From Stephanodiscus triporus (taxonomy: Eukaryota; Bacillariophyta; Thalassiosirophyceae; Thalassiosirales; Thalassiosiraceae), in NCBI GenBank assembly GCA_036939755.1, contig JALLAZ010000368.1, positions 1-16,461 on the forward strand: a stretch of 16,461 nucleotides of DNA. The letters are read 5' to 3'. The notes under the pieces are model-generated. The model searched no databases. It had not been told where the DNA came from and was given only the letters and a program-made list of their open reading frames with translations. The translations under genes were made by a program, and so were the position numbers. Shown here in pieces: positions 1 to 9,300 of this stretch. The stretch's first letter is position 1. Each line of letters starts with the position of its first letter.

Positions 1-825
1 TCCCTGGCGCACCCCCCCCCCCCGCCCCTTCTCCTCCTACTCCCCGCTCGACGGCGGCGGACCCGCGGGGGGGGGGAAGGACGACGATCCGCGCGGCGCC
101 TCGCGGTCGGTCGCGCCTCGAACGGCAACAACAGCAGCGCGAGCGCCGTCGACGACGGCGGCGTTTACGACGAATACGAATACGAATACGAATACGAATA
201 CGAGGCGACGCCGCTCGGGATGGAAAGGATATACGGCGAATGGACCCATCGAGGACTACGAGCTCCTGTACGACATCCGGGGACTGTCCGCGGTACGCCC
301 GGCCTCCCTCCCTCGGGAGGGGAACGCACGGCGTCGAGGCGCGATTGAGGAAGCTGTCGGACGCGAAAAATCCGCGGCCTGCGCTCGTCCATTCGGTTCC
401 GGCGGCGGCGGCGGACGACGACGACGACGCGAATCGCCGGACGACGACGACGACGCGAATCGCCGGACGACGACAACGACGCGAATCGCCGGACGACGAC
501 AACGACGAAGACGGGGGCGGCGGCGGCGGCGGCGGCGGCGGAGTAGGAGGCGGGCTGACCCCGGCGGGGGAGGTGCCTACGATCGATACTTACGACGGGA
601 CGAGTCGATCCCATCATCTTCCCCTCGCGGTCCTGCCATTACGACAGGGTACGAGGATCCATCGTCGAGACGCCGTTCGACGCCGCCGAACGATGCCATC
701 TCTCGGGAAAGGAGACAAGCTTCGTCTTCGCGTTGCCGGAACATCGGATAGTCGGCGTCAGGTACCTCGATCGTCTCGTGTGGGACGGGGGGGTCGAAGC
801 TCAAATCGCGTCTTCGGGTCGATGA
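1..825 (+). CDS. Partial, frame-disrupted GC-rich coding region, unknown protein
   Basis: The gene enters from the left edge and no single frame explains it. Frame 1 looks coding up to about 240: an acidic (EY)n run, then LGMERIYGE. Frame 2 takes over at about 239 with IEDYELLYDIRGLSAV, whose codons mostly end in G or C while frame 1 there does not. After the 26-bp repeat array, frame 1 is open from 559 and ends with TGA at 823-825; it includes VETPFDAAERCHLSG and HRIVGVRYLDRLVWDGG. I do not recognise the family. The frame changes could come from repeat-length or homopolymer errors in the assembly, or from true decay. The final TGA overlaps the ATG of the next gene as ATGA, so the two might instead be one protein split by a further frame error. 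The exact extent is uncertain. Confidence 0.45.
172..201 (+). repeat. GAATAC hexanucleotide microsatellite
   Basis: Five tandem copies of GAATAC. In frame 1 they encode alternating Glu and Tyr. Because the unit is a multiple of three, copy-number change would not shift the frame. Confidence 0.85.
414..507 (+). repeat. 26-bp coding minisatellite (3.6 copies)
   Basis: Units at 414-439, 440-465 and 466-491 plus a partial copy to 507. Each is five GAC-like triplets followed by GCGAATCGCCG. The period of 26 is not a multiple of three, so successive copies are read in different frames, and gain or loss of one copy shifts everything downstream. The apparent coding frames on the two sides of the array do not match. 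A GGC-rich run follows to about 545. Confidence 0.85.
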
Positions 826-1673
826 GCGGGAACGGTATGACGATCGATGTCGTCATCGATACGTACGACGATTGGAAGGAGGAGAGGGACGGTCGGATCG
901 AGAGGGATCGGATGAGGCAGGTCGAGGTGCTGAACGAGCTGAAAGTCGTGTTGGGCGAGGGGAGGTGGTTGGGCCTTATGAAGGATTATTCCTCTTTATT
1001 GATTCGAGGCGAATGGGATAGGCACGGAGGAGGAGGAGGAGGGGGGGGGGGGGGCGGCGTTCGAGAATACGTCAAGAGCGTGACGGGTCTGTATTATGAC
1101 GCGAGGCGGGAAAATAATTCGGTCGAGGATGGGGACGCGGAGGACGGGGGGACGGACGTCGACGATGGCACGGAAATCGTCGACTTTCTGCACCTATTCT
1201 CGGATCTCGTGGCCCTCTTGCCGGACGAATCCCTGAGAGAGGGGATATTGAACGAGGTCGAATCCGTCGTCAAACGTTCTCGCAGCAGGTCGGCCTCGAC
1301 TTCGACCGGCAAGTCCGCGGGGACAACGATGACGACGACGACAACGCCGCCGCCGGAGCTGAACGAGGACGACCTCGAGGAAAAATTTGTAAAGGGATCC
1401 GGCGCCGGGGGACAGAAGGTCAACAAGACCTCCAACAGGGTCATATTGACGCACGTCCCGACGCAGGTCCGAGTGGAGTGCCAGGACACGCGCTCCCTCC
1501 AGCAAAATCGTAAGATCGCGCGAAAGCGATTGCGATTGAAGGTCGACGCCTTCCTGAACGGCGAGAGGAGCATCGTCGTGCAGAAGGCGAGGGTGGCGGT
1601 CGTGAAGAAGGCGAGGAATAAGGATCGGAACAAGCGTAGAAGGCAGCAGAAGGGAAATGAGCCCGATGCATGA
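822..1673 (+). CDS. Mitochondrial ribosome-rescue release factor, MTRFR (C12orf65)-like
   Basis: A 283-residue protein whose C-terminal third (about 183-283) is a class I release-factor catalytic domain. The GGQ at 196-198 sits in VKGSGAGGQKVNKTSNRV and is followed by TRSLQQNRKIAR, FLNGE and a highly basic tail. In this family the GGQ loop hydrolyses peptidyl-tRNA, and the basic tail places the protein on stalled organellar ribosomes without codon recognition. The FVKG...GGQ, NKTSN, TRS..QNRK.AR and NGE pattern fits the MTRFR/Rso55 group better than full-length decoding factors, because there is no codon-recognition domain. Residues 1-180 hold a polyglycine run (about 69-79), an acidic stretch and helical segments, longer than in animal homologues. 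ATG 822 was chosen because the same frame upstream reads as Arg/Ser-rich shadow sequence. No clear mitochondrial presequence is visible from this start, so the true N-terminus could lie upstream. Single exon. Confidence 0.85.
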   Translation: MSGNGMTIDVVIDTYDDWKEERDGRIERDRMRQVEVLNELKVVLGEGRWLGLMKDYSSLLIRGEWDRHGGGGGGGGGGGVREYVKSVTGLYYDARRENNSVEDGDAEDGGTDVDDGTEIVDFLHLFSDLVALLPDESLREGILNEVESVVKRSRSRSASTSTGKSAGTTMTTTTTPPPELNEDDLEEKFVKGSGAGGQKVNKTSNRVILTHVPTQVRVECQDTRSLQQNRKIARKRLRLKVDAFLNGERSIVVQKARVAVVKKARNKDRNKRRRQQKGNEPDA

Positions 1674-1695
1674 ACTTTGGGTACCATAAACTTAT

Positions 1696-1848
1696 TCAAT
1701 TTAATAAAAACGAAAGCCGTCTTTGTAGAGATTTTCCTGCAATGTAATTCTTCAAAGATCCAACCCTATTTTCTTCCAGTACTTGTGTATACGCCGAAAT
1801 CTCCTCACTGATACTTCTTTTCGCATGCGGTCTGAAGCTGACCGCGGA
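1696..1848 (-). other. Possible alternative C-terminal exon of the kinase
   Basis: The minus strand reads open for 50 codons and ends in TGA at 1698-1696. It begins SAVSFRPHAKRS, which resembles the annotated kinase C-terminus (VRSFRVHAKRHNE). A GTGAGG donor inside exon 7 (1954-1949, after Ser443) and a TTGTCAG acceptor (AG at 1850-1849) would define a phase-0 intron of 106 nt, close to the other introns of this gene (86-101). Splicing gives a 493-residue protein and retention gives the 461-residue form. It could instead be a relic duplication. Confidence 0.45.
1703..1708 (+). promoter_or_regulatory. Candidate polyadenylation signal AATAAA
   Basis: AATAAA begins 30 nt after the release-factor stop codon. 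It lies in the short gap between this gene and the convergent kinase gene. Confidence 0.4.
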
Positions 1849-1897
1849 CTGACAACATATATTTAATCTGAATAGAAATCAGGAAAACCACATAAAG

Positions 1898-3837
1898 TTA
1901 CTCGAACACGGACATCTCATTGTGTCTTTTAGCGTGCACTCTGAAGCTCCTCACAGACTTATTTGACAGGCGCACCGAACGGGACAAACCCCCAGGATCC
2001 GCTTCTCCCTCTACCTTGGCCAATTCTTGATATTCTGATCTTAGCGATAGACAAATCCTTTCGAAAGTCGGACGCTTCTTGGGATCAGGGGCCCAACAAT
2101 CCTTGATCAGTTCCTGAACTACCGGTGTCAACGATTCATTGATTGGTGGGCGGTAATTCCCCTCGACCACACGCTCCTTGTACTCAAGAAACTTGTAACC
2201 GTAAAACTGTTTAGAAAAGAATAGTTTTGTTGTTGTTGTTAACACATGACTTGAGGCAGAATGTTACCGACACCATACGTTCGTGGCATTGTGTATCTTA
2301 CCGCAAGCTTGCAATGAATCATCTCCCATACCAGCACACCAAATGAAAATACGTCAACTGGTTTTCCATATGGTTTGCCAAGAAAATTTTCAGGGGCCTG
2401 ATGAGGATACAAAAAAGTACACGTCAATTTTGGTAATTGCTTTTGATCAAATGCTTGATAAGAATTACTTATGTACTACTCACCATATAGGGTGGTGATC
2501 CAGTGAGTTGCGTAAGCTTATACATCCCACTTTCTTCGTCATAGAGGCTCTTGACAAGCTCCTTGCAGAATCCGAAATCGAACAGCTTATCGATCAGTGG
2601 AAGTGGAGAATATTCGTCAATGACTGTTGGTGCCAAAAAATAAAAATATAGACTTGGTCCTCGGTCGGGCATCATTCAATTCATACCTTCAGATCGCCAC
2701 GAACATCGAACCCTGCATTTTCAGGCTGTGGTTTGATATTCATAAACACACCATGCGATATTATTCAAACTGACAAGTCCATATTATATGACGGAGGACG
2801 AAGTGTAGACATACCTTGATATCACGATAGACGAGGCTGGCATTTTGATTTGGCAACAGTTAGTGTGCTATGAGGTTGTTCAAAATTGGCGCAAAAGGAG
2901 AGAAGAGATAATCGTCGTCACTCACTTCAAATAGTGAATGTGCCTCAGTGCACATGAGAGATCGTACGCCACCGTAACGGCCGAGAATACAAGTGATGCA
3001 ATCGCTTTAGTATCCACGGTTCCGAACAAACATGCACATGGTCCAGTGCCGTTGGCTACTCTCTTTTCTGCTTTCCACATATCCATTTTATCCTCCAAGG
3101 TCATGAACAATCGATCCAACACTAAGCCGAAATTCGGCGACAAAGGATCCCCCGCCACTCCTCTAATCTTGATGATGTTCGAATGGTTCATGCAGCTGAG
3201 GAATTTGGCCTCGAGCGATAGGTCGATTAGCCCCAATTCGACCTGCTTCAGGCTGCTGGTCATTTTGACTTGCTTGAGGGCATAACGCGGATGACTCCCA
3301 AGGCCGCCGTCGTCCTTGCGAAGGACATTCTCGGACATGTATTTCCTTATCTCGTCTTTGGTCTGAAACAAGTTCGTGGGGAAGTCTGCCTCATCGATCT
3401 CGTCGCTACCAAAATCAGAGTTACGAGCCTGTTTGTGTACTGGGATGATAAGGCCAGATTCAAAGCGATCCTTCGCGTTTGGTGCGCGTTTCAGCGTAAT
3501 GGCGGTGATTTCCTTGACCTCGCAAAATGCACCGCTACCCAGCGTATCCCCCAGCTTGAATTCTTGTGACAGAAAAAGGCGCGGTTGATGTATGTAAGGT
3601 GCGATGAGAGACAATTCGCACTCCAAATTCATATTGGCGATTAAAATGCCCCGTACCGTCTTTACTGCTTGCCTCGTCGGCATCGTCATCACTGCCTCGA
3701 TCGAAGGAAGGCAGTAGCCTTGCATTGTTGGTTCGGAAAAAAAATCCCGCTGAAGCCTCGGTTAGCTTTGTTTCTGCTCTCCGTAAGAAGTCGGCAACTC
3801 CTGATTCTAGCTCCTTGTCGGCTTCGGGTTTACTCAT
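1898..3837 (-). CDS. TKL-like protein kinase, seven exons
   Basis: Exons: 3837-3657, 3562-2926, 2836-2815, 2725-2687, 2585-2484, 2397-2302 and 2206-1898 (461 residues). All six introns are GT-AG, 86-101 nt. Joining them gives continuous kinase motifs: glycine loop GDTLGSGAFCEV (65-76), beta3 lysine in YALKQVK (Lys157), alpha-C Glu178, catalytic loop YRDIKPEN (Asp278, Asn283), DFG 296-298, APE 328-330, alpha-F Asp342 and CW...KKRP (396-405). All key catalytic residues are present, so an active protein kinase that phosphorylates Ser/Thr (or possibly Tyr) is expected. HRD is YRD, as in many diatom TKL-like kinases. An unusual ~80-residue charged insertion separates the glycine loop from Lys157. 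There is no transmembrane segment or signal peptide, so it is probably cytosolic. The substrate is unknown. It is divergent from the LRR gene at 4338 and convergent with the release-factor gene. Confidence 0.93.
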
Positions 3838-4337
3838 TGTCGTTGCGAGGTAACTCTAGAGGACCTAAACATAAAACACTCTAGAGTTTGTGCTTGGAGT
3901 CGTCGGGTTTGTGTGTTTGACACCGAAGATATTGTGGTGTTCGGGTTCTTGGATCACTCCAGCGGTTGAACGTTGTGTTTGTGTGTTGGAACTTTTGTGT
4001 TTGTTGTATGATGTTGTGTGATGTGGGAGAGAATCTAATGGGGCAGCCGGGATTGTAAGATATGTATCTTATGAATAATAAAAATACACGGTCTTTGTGT
4101 CCGCGAATCCCGAGCCCTCGGAAGGCGAGAGGGAGAGGATGAGGTCAGAGCCCCTTCCACCATGCGCACGTCGTGAAACATTCCTTGCCTTGCTCACTTC
4201 CCCTTCTTCCTCTCTGAACTAGAGATACGCCGACCATCAATTTCAGACCGCCCGCACTTGAGCTGTCCACTTCCCTCTCGTAGAATTACGTCTAGACTCT
4301 AGAGGGATAGTCCACGCACCCAAAATAACAAAAAACC
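3838..4337. promoter_or_regulatory. Divergent intergenic region between kinase and LRR genes
   Basis: These 500 bases separate the kinase ATG (minus strand) from the LRR ATG (plus strand) and presumably hold both promoters and 5' UTRs. I see no credible ORF. The palindrome CTCTAGAG occurs three times: 3854-3861, 3879-3886 and 4297-4304, close to each start codon. Another small inverted repeat, TAAGATA-TG-TATCTTA, is at 4056-4071. No convincing TATA box could be assigned. Confidence 0.5.
3852..3888. repeat. Perfect inverted repeat near the kinase start
   Basis: AACTCTAGAG (3852-3861) and CTCTAGAGTT (3879-3888) form a perfect 10-bp stem with a 17-nt loop. It lies 15 nt upstream of the kinase ATG, probably within its 5' UTR. 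It could be a hairpin in the mRNA or a paired DNA-binding site. Confidence 0.7.
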
Positions 4338-6402
4338 ATGACCGACGCCATGCACCTTCGCCGCGCCTCGAACAGCAGCGCCGACACGCCCCACTCCTAC
4401 AGCCTCAGAGCGTCGATGAACAGCGAAGACCTCGAGGAGGACCGCCGTCTCATCATGAAGAAGATCCAGCAGCACAAGAGCATGAGGGACAAGTCCGACC
4501 GACAGGCGGGCGGGTCGTCGTCGTCGTCGGGCGGCGGCGGCGGCCGACGCCGACTCCCCTCCGTCCGGTCGCACGACGCGTCCGAGGTCACGGGCGACTA
4601 CGACGACGAGCACTACGATCACGACGACGGTCATGACGACTACGCCGACGACGACGACGACGATCCTAGTCGTCCCGACGAGGACTTGCTCCTGCTGCAC
4701 GAGGTGCGGGAGTGGCACGAGCAGGACGAGAAGTCGATCGGGGGGAGGATGGAGGACGGACAGGAGGAGGGACTCGAGGCTATGACCCGCGCTCTCACGA
4801 ATCACCCCGTCGCTTGGTGGGAGATGAGGAAGCAGTGGCAGAAGCGGAGGGGGGCGGTCATGAACCTCGTCGGCGGCGGCGGCGGGCGGGGGGGAGGAGG
4901 GGGCGGAGTCGGCACGCCGTCGTCGGCGGACGGCGGAGACGTCGCGCACGGGGACGCCTCGACGGCGCGTCGTGCCCCCGACGGCCGGGGGTGGCCTCCC
5001 CCCGCCCCCTCGTCGTCGTCCGTCGCGGCGGACGTGGGCGTGGTCGGCCATCCCATCATGCTCGAGGACCCGTCGAGCATCGGGTACGACGTGTCGTCGT
5101 CGGCCCATTACGGTCCCGGCGGCGGAGGCGCGCACGCGACGAGCGCGTCGTCGATGACGATGATGTCGTCGTTGTCTGCGTCGCGCGACCATCGACAACA
5201 ACACCGCAGGCGCGTCCCGGCCGTCATGTACGTTAGTCGCGATTACGTGCAGAAGCGCAGGGCCCTGCAGGGCCTTTACATAATCGCGTCGGTATCCGTC
5301 GTTTGCCTCTTCATGTTCGTGCTCGGGCAGCGCAAGTTGTCGAATTACGCGATGGTGGACAGCCCGTTGAGCCTGTCGGCGTACCTAGAGGGGGAGGAGC
5401 TCATGTCGTCCGAGGCGGCCGAGCCCGACGCGGGGTACGATTACAATAATTACGGAGGGAACGGCGGGGGGGAGTTGGGGGGGATGGGCGATCAGGCGGC
5501 ATTCCCGCAGCAGCCGGCCGAGTTGGGGGACATCGAGGTGAACCCCGTCGATCCCCTGGCGAACGAGGTACTTGCCAACGATCCCCTCGTCGGCAATCAC
5601 ATTAAGAAGCCCGACGCCGCCACCGGCGGCGGCGAGAATCGCCTCGAGCAGCTGAAGCGCATGATAGTGGGACGGGGAATAACCCCCGAGGGGGTCTTCG
5701 CGAATCCGTCCACGGCCCAATACAGGGCGTTGGACTGGCTCGCCAACGACGACGTCCTGCGTTACAAGCCGGATAGCGAGAGGTGGGCGAGGAAGATCGT
5801 GCAGCGATACACGCTGGCGACGATATACTACGCCACGAATGGACAGGGGTGGAAGAACACTCTATTTTTCCTCAGCAATCGCGACGAGTGCGATTGGAAT
5901 AGGGTGTACATGGGGTACTTCTCGGGGGCCGGTCGGTGCAACAAGGAGGGGTACATCACCGCTTTGGCGCTGTGGGGGAACTACCTCCAGGGAGGTGAGT
6001 GAATGGGGTTGGCGAGTGTACGCCTTGTTTGTAAGACATCATTCAATGATGATACTCATCGCTATTGTTCTCCCCGTCTTTCCACTGATCCATCCAAATT
6101 GCAATTTAGGATTACCTCCCGAAGTCGGATCGTTGACATCGCTGCGTATGCTATCCGTCTTCGATAACAAGATAGCGATACATCCCCCGGAATCGCTCGT
6201 TAAATTGACGTCCGTGAAACGGTTGTACCTCCAGAAGAATGCATTCGAGGGGGATGTCAACTTTCTATGCCAGCTCAAGATTCCGGATTTAAGGGCGGAT
6301 TGCGGCGAGCGGGGACGTGTCTTGTGTCCCTGCTGTATTGCGTGTGGGTACAACGAGAAGAACGACAAGGGCAACATGTTGGATCGATTCATAAGTAGAT
6401 GA
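4338..6402 (+). CDS. Single-pass membrane LRR protein, diatom type
   Basis: Exons 4338-5994 and 6110-6402; the GTGAGT...TTTAG intron is 115 nt, and joining restores GNYLQGGLPPEVGSLTSLR. The product is 649 residues. Residues 1-300 are low complexity: poly-Gly, poly-Asp, Ser-rich and presumably disordered. A hydrophobic segment at about 311-330 (LYIIASVSVVCLFMFVLG) follows basic YVQKRRALQ, suggesting a type II protein with an extracellular or lumenal C-terminus. After a spacer come the LRR-cap-like YTLATIYYATNGQGW and DECDWN, then about three leucine-rich repeats (535-610) and a Cys-rich end (Cys606, 617, 625, 627, 628, 631). The family is usually read as a cell-surface binding or adhesion protein; the ligand is unknown. 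There is no kinase domain, but a kinase gene is divergently adjacent. Exon 1 is much richer in GC than exon 2. AATAAA lies at 6501. Confidence 0.9.
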
Positions 6403-6500
6403 AAATTGTTGTGCAGTGATATAATAGTCACGACGTTGTGATGGTGTGTGTAAAAGACGGCGATATTTCCCTCTCCTATGCATGGCGTTCGCAGTATGAA

Positions 6501-6510
6501 AATAAATAAA
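6501..6510 (+). promoter_or_regulatory. Overlapping AATAAA polyadenylation signals
   Basis: Two overlapping AATAAA motifs lie about 100 nt after the LRR stop codon, in AT-rich sequence that is otherwise free of features up to the transposon border at 6665. Confidence 0.5.
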
Positions 6511-6685
6511 CGCAATGTTGTAAATAGATTTAAATCATACATGCTGAAATGCATAGGGATGTGTGTGTTTGATATCTGTTTATGTCTTGGATCTCTGCTT
6601 TCATTGTGTGATTTTATCTATTTCATTAATATGGATCTTTGCTTAGGTACGAATTATTTTTTAAGGGGTTGACTAAATATGTATG

Positions 6686-6795
6686 TTAATCCCCAAATTA
6701 GAACAAACTCTATTCGGGAACTGGGAGTCCCCATATGGTAAGTTTTTGGTCTCCCTGCCCATTTCCGAACGGGGATTCCCCATATGGAAATGGGG
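6686..6795 (+). repeat. Left terminal inverted repeat of inner transposon
   Basis: It aligns with the reverse complement of 9901-10012 at roughly 80-85% identity with a few small gaps. It starts TTAATCCCCAAATTAGAAC and includes the shared block GGAGTCCCCATATGGTAA. Two CCATATGG palindromes are present, at 6731 and 6780. Confidence 0.85.
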
Positions 6796-7389
6796 AGGGT
6801 AGTTTTGATGCGCCCTTCGGAGCCCTTTAGTCACGCACAAGTGGCCCTCACCACCCAAAATTTGGGTGATCCAATGCTCAAAAATAGGCAACCAAACACC
6901 CTGATCACCAAGAATTTAGGCGACCGACAAGCGCGCCTCTGACAGAGAATTAGGGGGACAAAGGGAAAGGGGTGCTTCGCCTCTAATCAAAAAAATTTAG
7001 GTGCTGTGCCAGGTGCCCAACGAGCCCTCTCATTGAAAACTTGCGCAAGAAAAAAATCCAATTCCGCAATCCCCATTTCGGAACGGGGTCCCCAATTTAA
7101 TTCATTGACCTCCCCGATGGCTGGCGGCTGCACAAGAATGTCACCCGGCAAGGGGGATTCCCTTGTTGCAGCCAAGGCAGCCGGCGCACCCTCTGCAGCA
7201 GGGGGCGGGGATGCAATCCTTCCAATTTCAAATTGATGGATTCTCCATTGAGAAGATGCCAAATCTTTGTGCCCAATCCTCTAAAAAGGGTTCCTATCTG
7301 GCAATCTGAGACGATACAGATCAGAATGTCGGTCAGGTCAATCCCAAAATGTTGGTGCATACCAATCCCTTGACTGGGTACTCAAGGGG

Positions 7390-9198
7390 GTGGAGGGCAT
7401 AGACGGCGACACTCATCGTCACATGTTGGCGTTCAACAAAGACCTCAAAGAATGGTATTGCCAGAGGGACTATACATCTGTCCTTTTGACGAAAGTGGGT
7501 TACGACAAGCGGGTGGCATTTGGTATGCACTTGATTGAAGGTGGCAATTGCCGGTCAGGTTTTATGGGGCTGGCAACTCCAATGCATATAAATGGGCAAA
7601 AAAGTATTACGTCATGACTGTTGGTGATGAGAGTAAAGTTCTTGACCTTTGCCCCACTGAGAATCAACGGAAGAAGAAGAAGGGGACCAGGACATTGATT
7701 CCTCTCACTTCCAAGCAAGCATCAAGCGTCCCATTTGCCCTGCTAACGATCTTTACCGAACAGGGCCCTCCAAGTATACTCCAAAGCGACAATGGTGATG
7801 AATTCTCTTACCACGCATACGATCATGTAGGGCGTCGCATGGTGTTGGACAATGAGTTCATTGATCTTGTAATCAAGGAGGTATCCAGAATGCAGGATGG
7901 TGAGAGGATCTCTGTGCCATTCTGAATCAAATGGAGGCATTGAAAGGGTCAACCAGACAGTGCAAAAAAATGGGGGGGTGGATGAAGACAAACAACTCGA
8001 ACAACTGGGCAATAGGCTGCAGGGTTGCCATGTGGAGAATCAACACGATGAACATTGACGGTTTAGATGAGGCAATTGAGGACACAGATGACGCAATAGA
8101 GGAAATGGTCAAAGGTATCCCAGACTCATTTGTGCCCACTTTGCCTCTTGGTAAGTGCAAGGAGAGGACAGCCCAACAATCTAGCGTTTTACTTAGAAAG
8201 ATGTGCAATGAACAATGGCAAGAGAAGGCACACATGCGGTTCTTCCTGACGATGTCAAAGTCAAAGAGGAAGAGATCACTAGTCCTAATAAAGGCAAAAT
8301 CGGGGATCCCACCAGACGCTGGTTAGAATTGATTGAGGACCGTGGTGACAATCATCTTGAACTGGAAGAGATAGCACATGCGAGGGTCAATACTGTCTTC
8401 CCCATCATCTACTGCACAAACAACAAGGACATACATGGCATCGCGAATCTGTCACCATGTATCTTGAGGAACGTGCGCAGTGAGCAATACAAACTCCTAG
8501 ATCTAAATGAGCATGACCAGCTTGATGAAGACCTCGACTGGAAAGGCGATGATGGTCTTTCAACTACATGGAGCATGTGCTACAAGTATCCCAACAAGTA
8601 ATTTCTTGATGCGTATCTGGAAGATCTGGAACATGCTATGAATGATATTGAGACTCATGAAGTATCACCACCCCGCCACAGTCTATGGAATAAAGCAGCT
8701 GAGAATGTGCAGAAAAAGGCTGAATCTTTCAGGAATACTGTGTTGAAGAAATGTACAAGAAGTCTAGTCTTCAAACTCGAGGATGTTGTGCTGGTTCCTT
8801 TAGATGACGTGGATCGCACCAAGGTGGATGAAGCCTGAAGCAAATCTTCTTAGAGTTGTTGTTACGATTAATAAGCTCAATGCACTTGTCAGGTAGCAGT
8901 TAAGCAGGGGATTCTTAGGTGCGCCTATGTGTACCATATCCTGAAGCCTGTCCCAGAAGCATCAAACAATCTTGATGCAATGGACTTGTGTGATGCCTAC
9001 GAAGGCTAGAGATCACTCCCCAGAGTCACAGAGCAAGAGGCAGCTCATTTTATATCATCAGTTGGGGGACAGAGAATTATACACTGCAACTGCAAGGGAA
9101 ACTGCACCACACATGTGTGTTCATGCAAGAAAGCAGGTAGGTTATGCAGCTCACATTGCCACAAGAATAGCAAGACTTGCAAAAATTCACACGAGTGA
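7390..9198 (+). pseudogene. Decayed integrase (KRBA2-like rve/DDE family)
   Basis: Fragments in different frames form one protein in order. GIDGDTHRHML...YTSVLLTK is in frame 1 (7390-7617). AKKYYVMTVGDE and then QGPPSILQSDNGDEF are in frame 3 (to 7925), the latter holding a catalytic Asp (7788-7790). HSESNGGIERVNQTVQ is in frame 1, holding the catalytic Glu (7942-7944). WAIGCRVAMWRIN is in frame 2. A frame-1 C-terminal part contains DVVLVPLDDVDRTKVD and YVYHILKPVPEASNNL, and ends in a CXC-like cysteine cluster (9085-9180; CxC-x3-C-x4-CxC-x6-C-x3-C-x6-C). Stops occur at about 8599, 8836 and 9007. From memory of the family, the N-terminal zinc finger and the first catalytic Asp should lie between the 7617-7680 part and LTSKQASS, and they appear deleted. 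The gene is therefore non-functional. Strand transfer and cleavage of DNA ends is the family's role. Confidence 0.85.
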
Positions 9199-9300
9199 TG
9201 ATATGGGGGTGGGTGCATATTTCATCATTGTAATAGGAATTTATGTAGTAGGAAGCAATTTACATGTCCATTTTGTGCGTAGACAATTTCCATAATGGAA

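Noticed and set aside
240..1673. One 477-residue protein in a single frame containing the release-factor domain
   Set aside because: Residues before ATG 822 in this frame are Arg/Ser/Thr-rich and cross the minisatellite, while frames 1 and 2 have better coding character there. Only 822-1673 is supported.
1094..1699. 201-codon minus-strand frame opposite the release factor
   Set aside because: Antisense shadow of a gene identified by its GGQ domain.
2837..2925. Upstream acceptor at CATAG giving an exon that includes NQNAS before LVYRD
   Set aside because: With the GTGAGT donor this acceptor puts the next exon out of frame and meets a stop. The TGCCAG acceptor joins in frame to give HIHYLNLVYRDIK.
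4299..5204. 301-codon open frame on the minus strand opposite the LRR gene
   Set aside because: It is a shadow of GC-rich plus-strand coding sequence: Arg/Val repeats complementary to GAC/GGC runs, with no motif.
4712..5236. 174-codon plus-strand frame inside the LRR exon
   Set aside because: An overlapping Arg/Gly-rich frame caused by low stop-codon frequency. The LRR frame is supported by the membrane segment and the splice junction.
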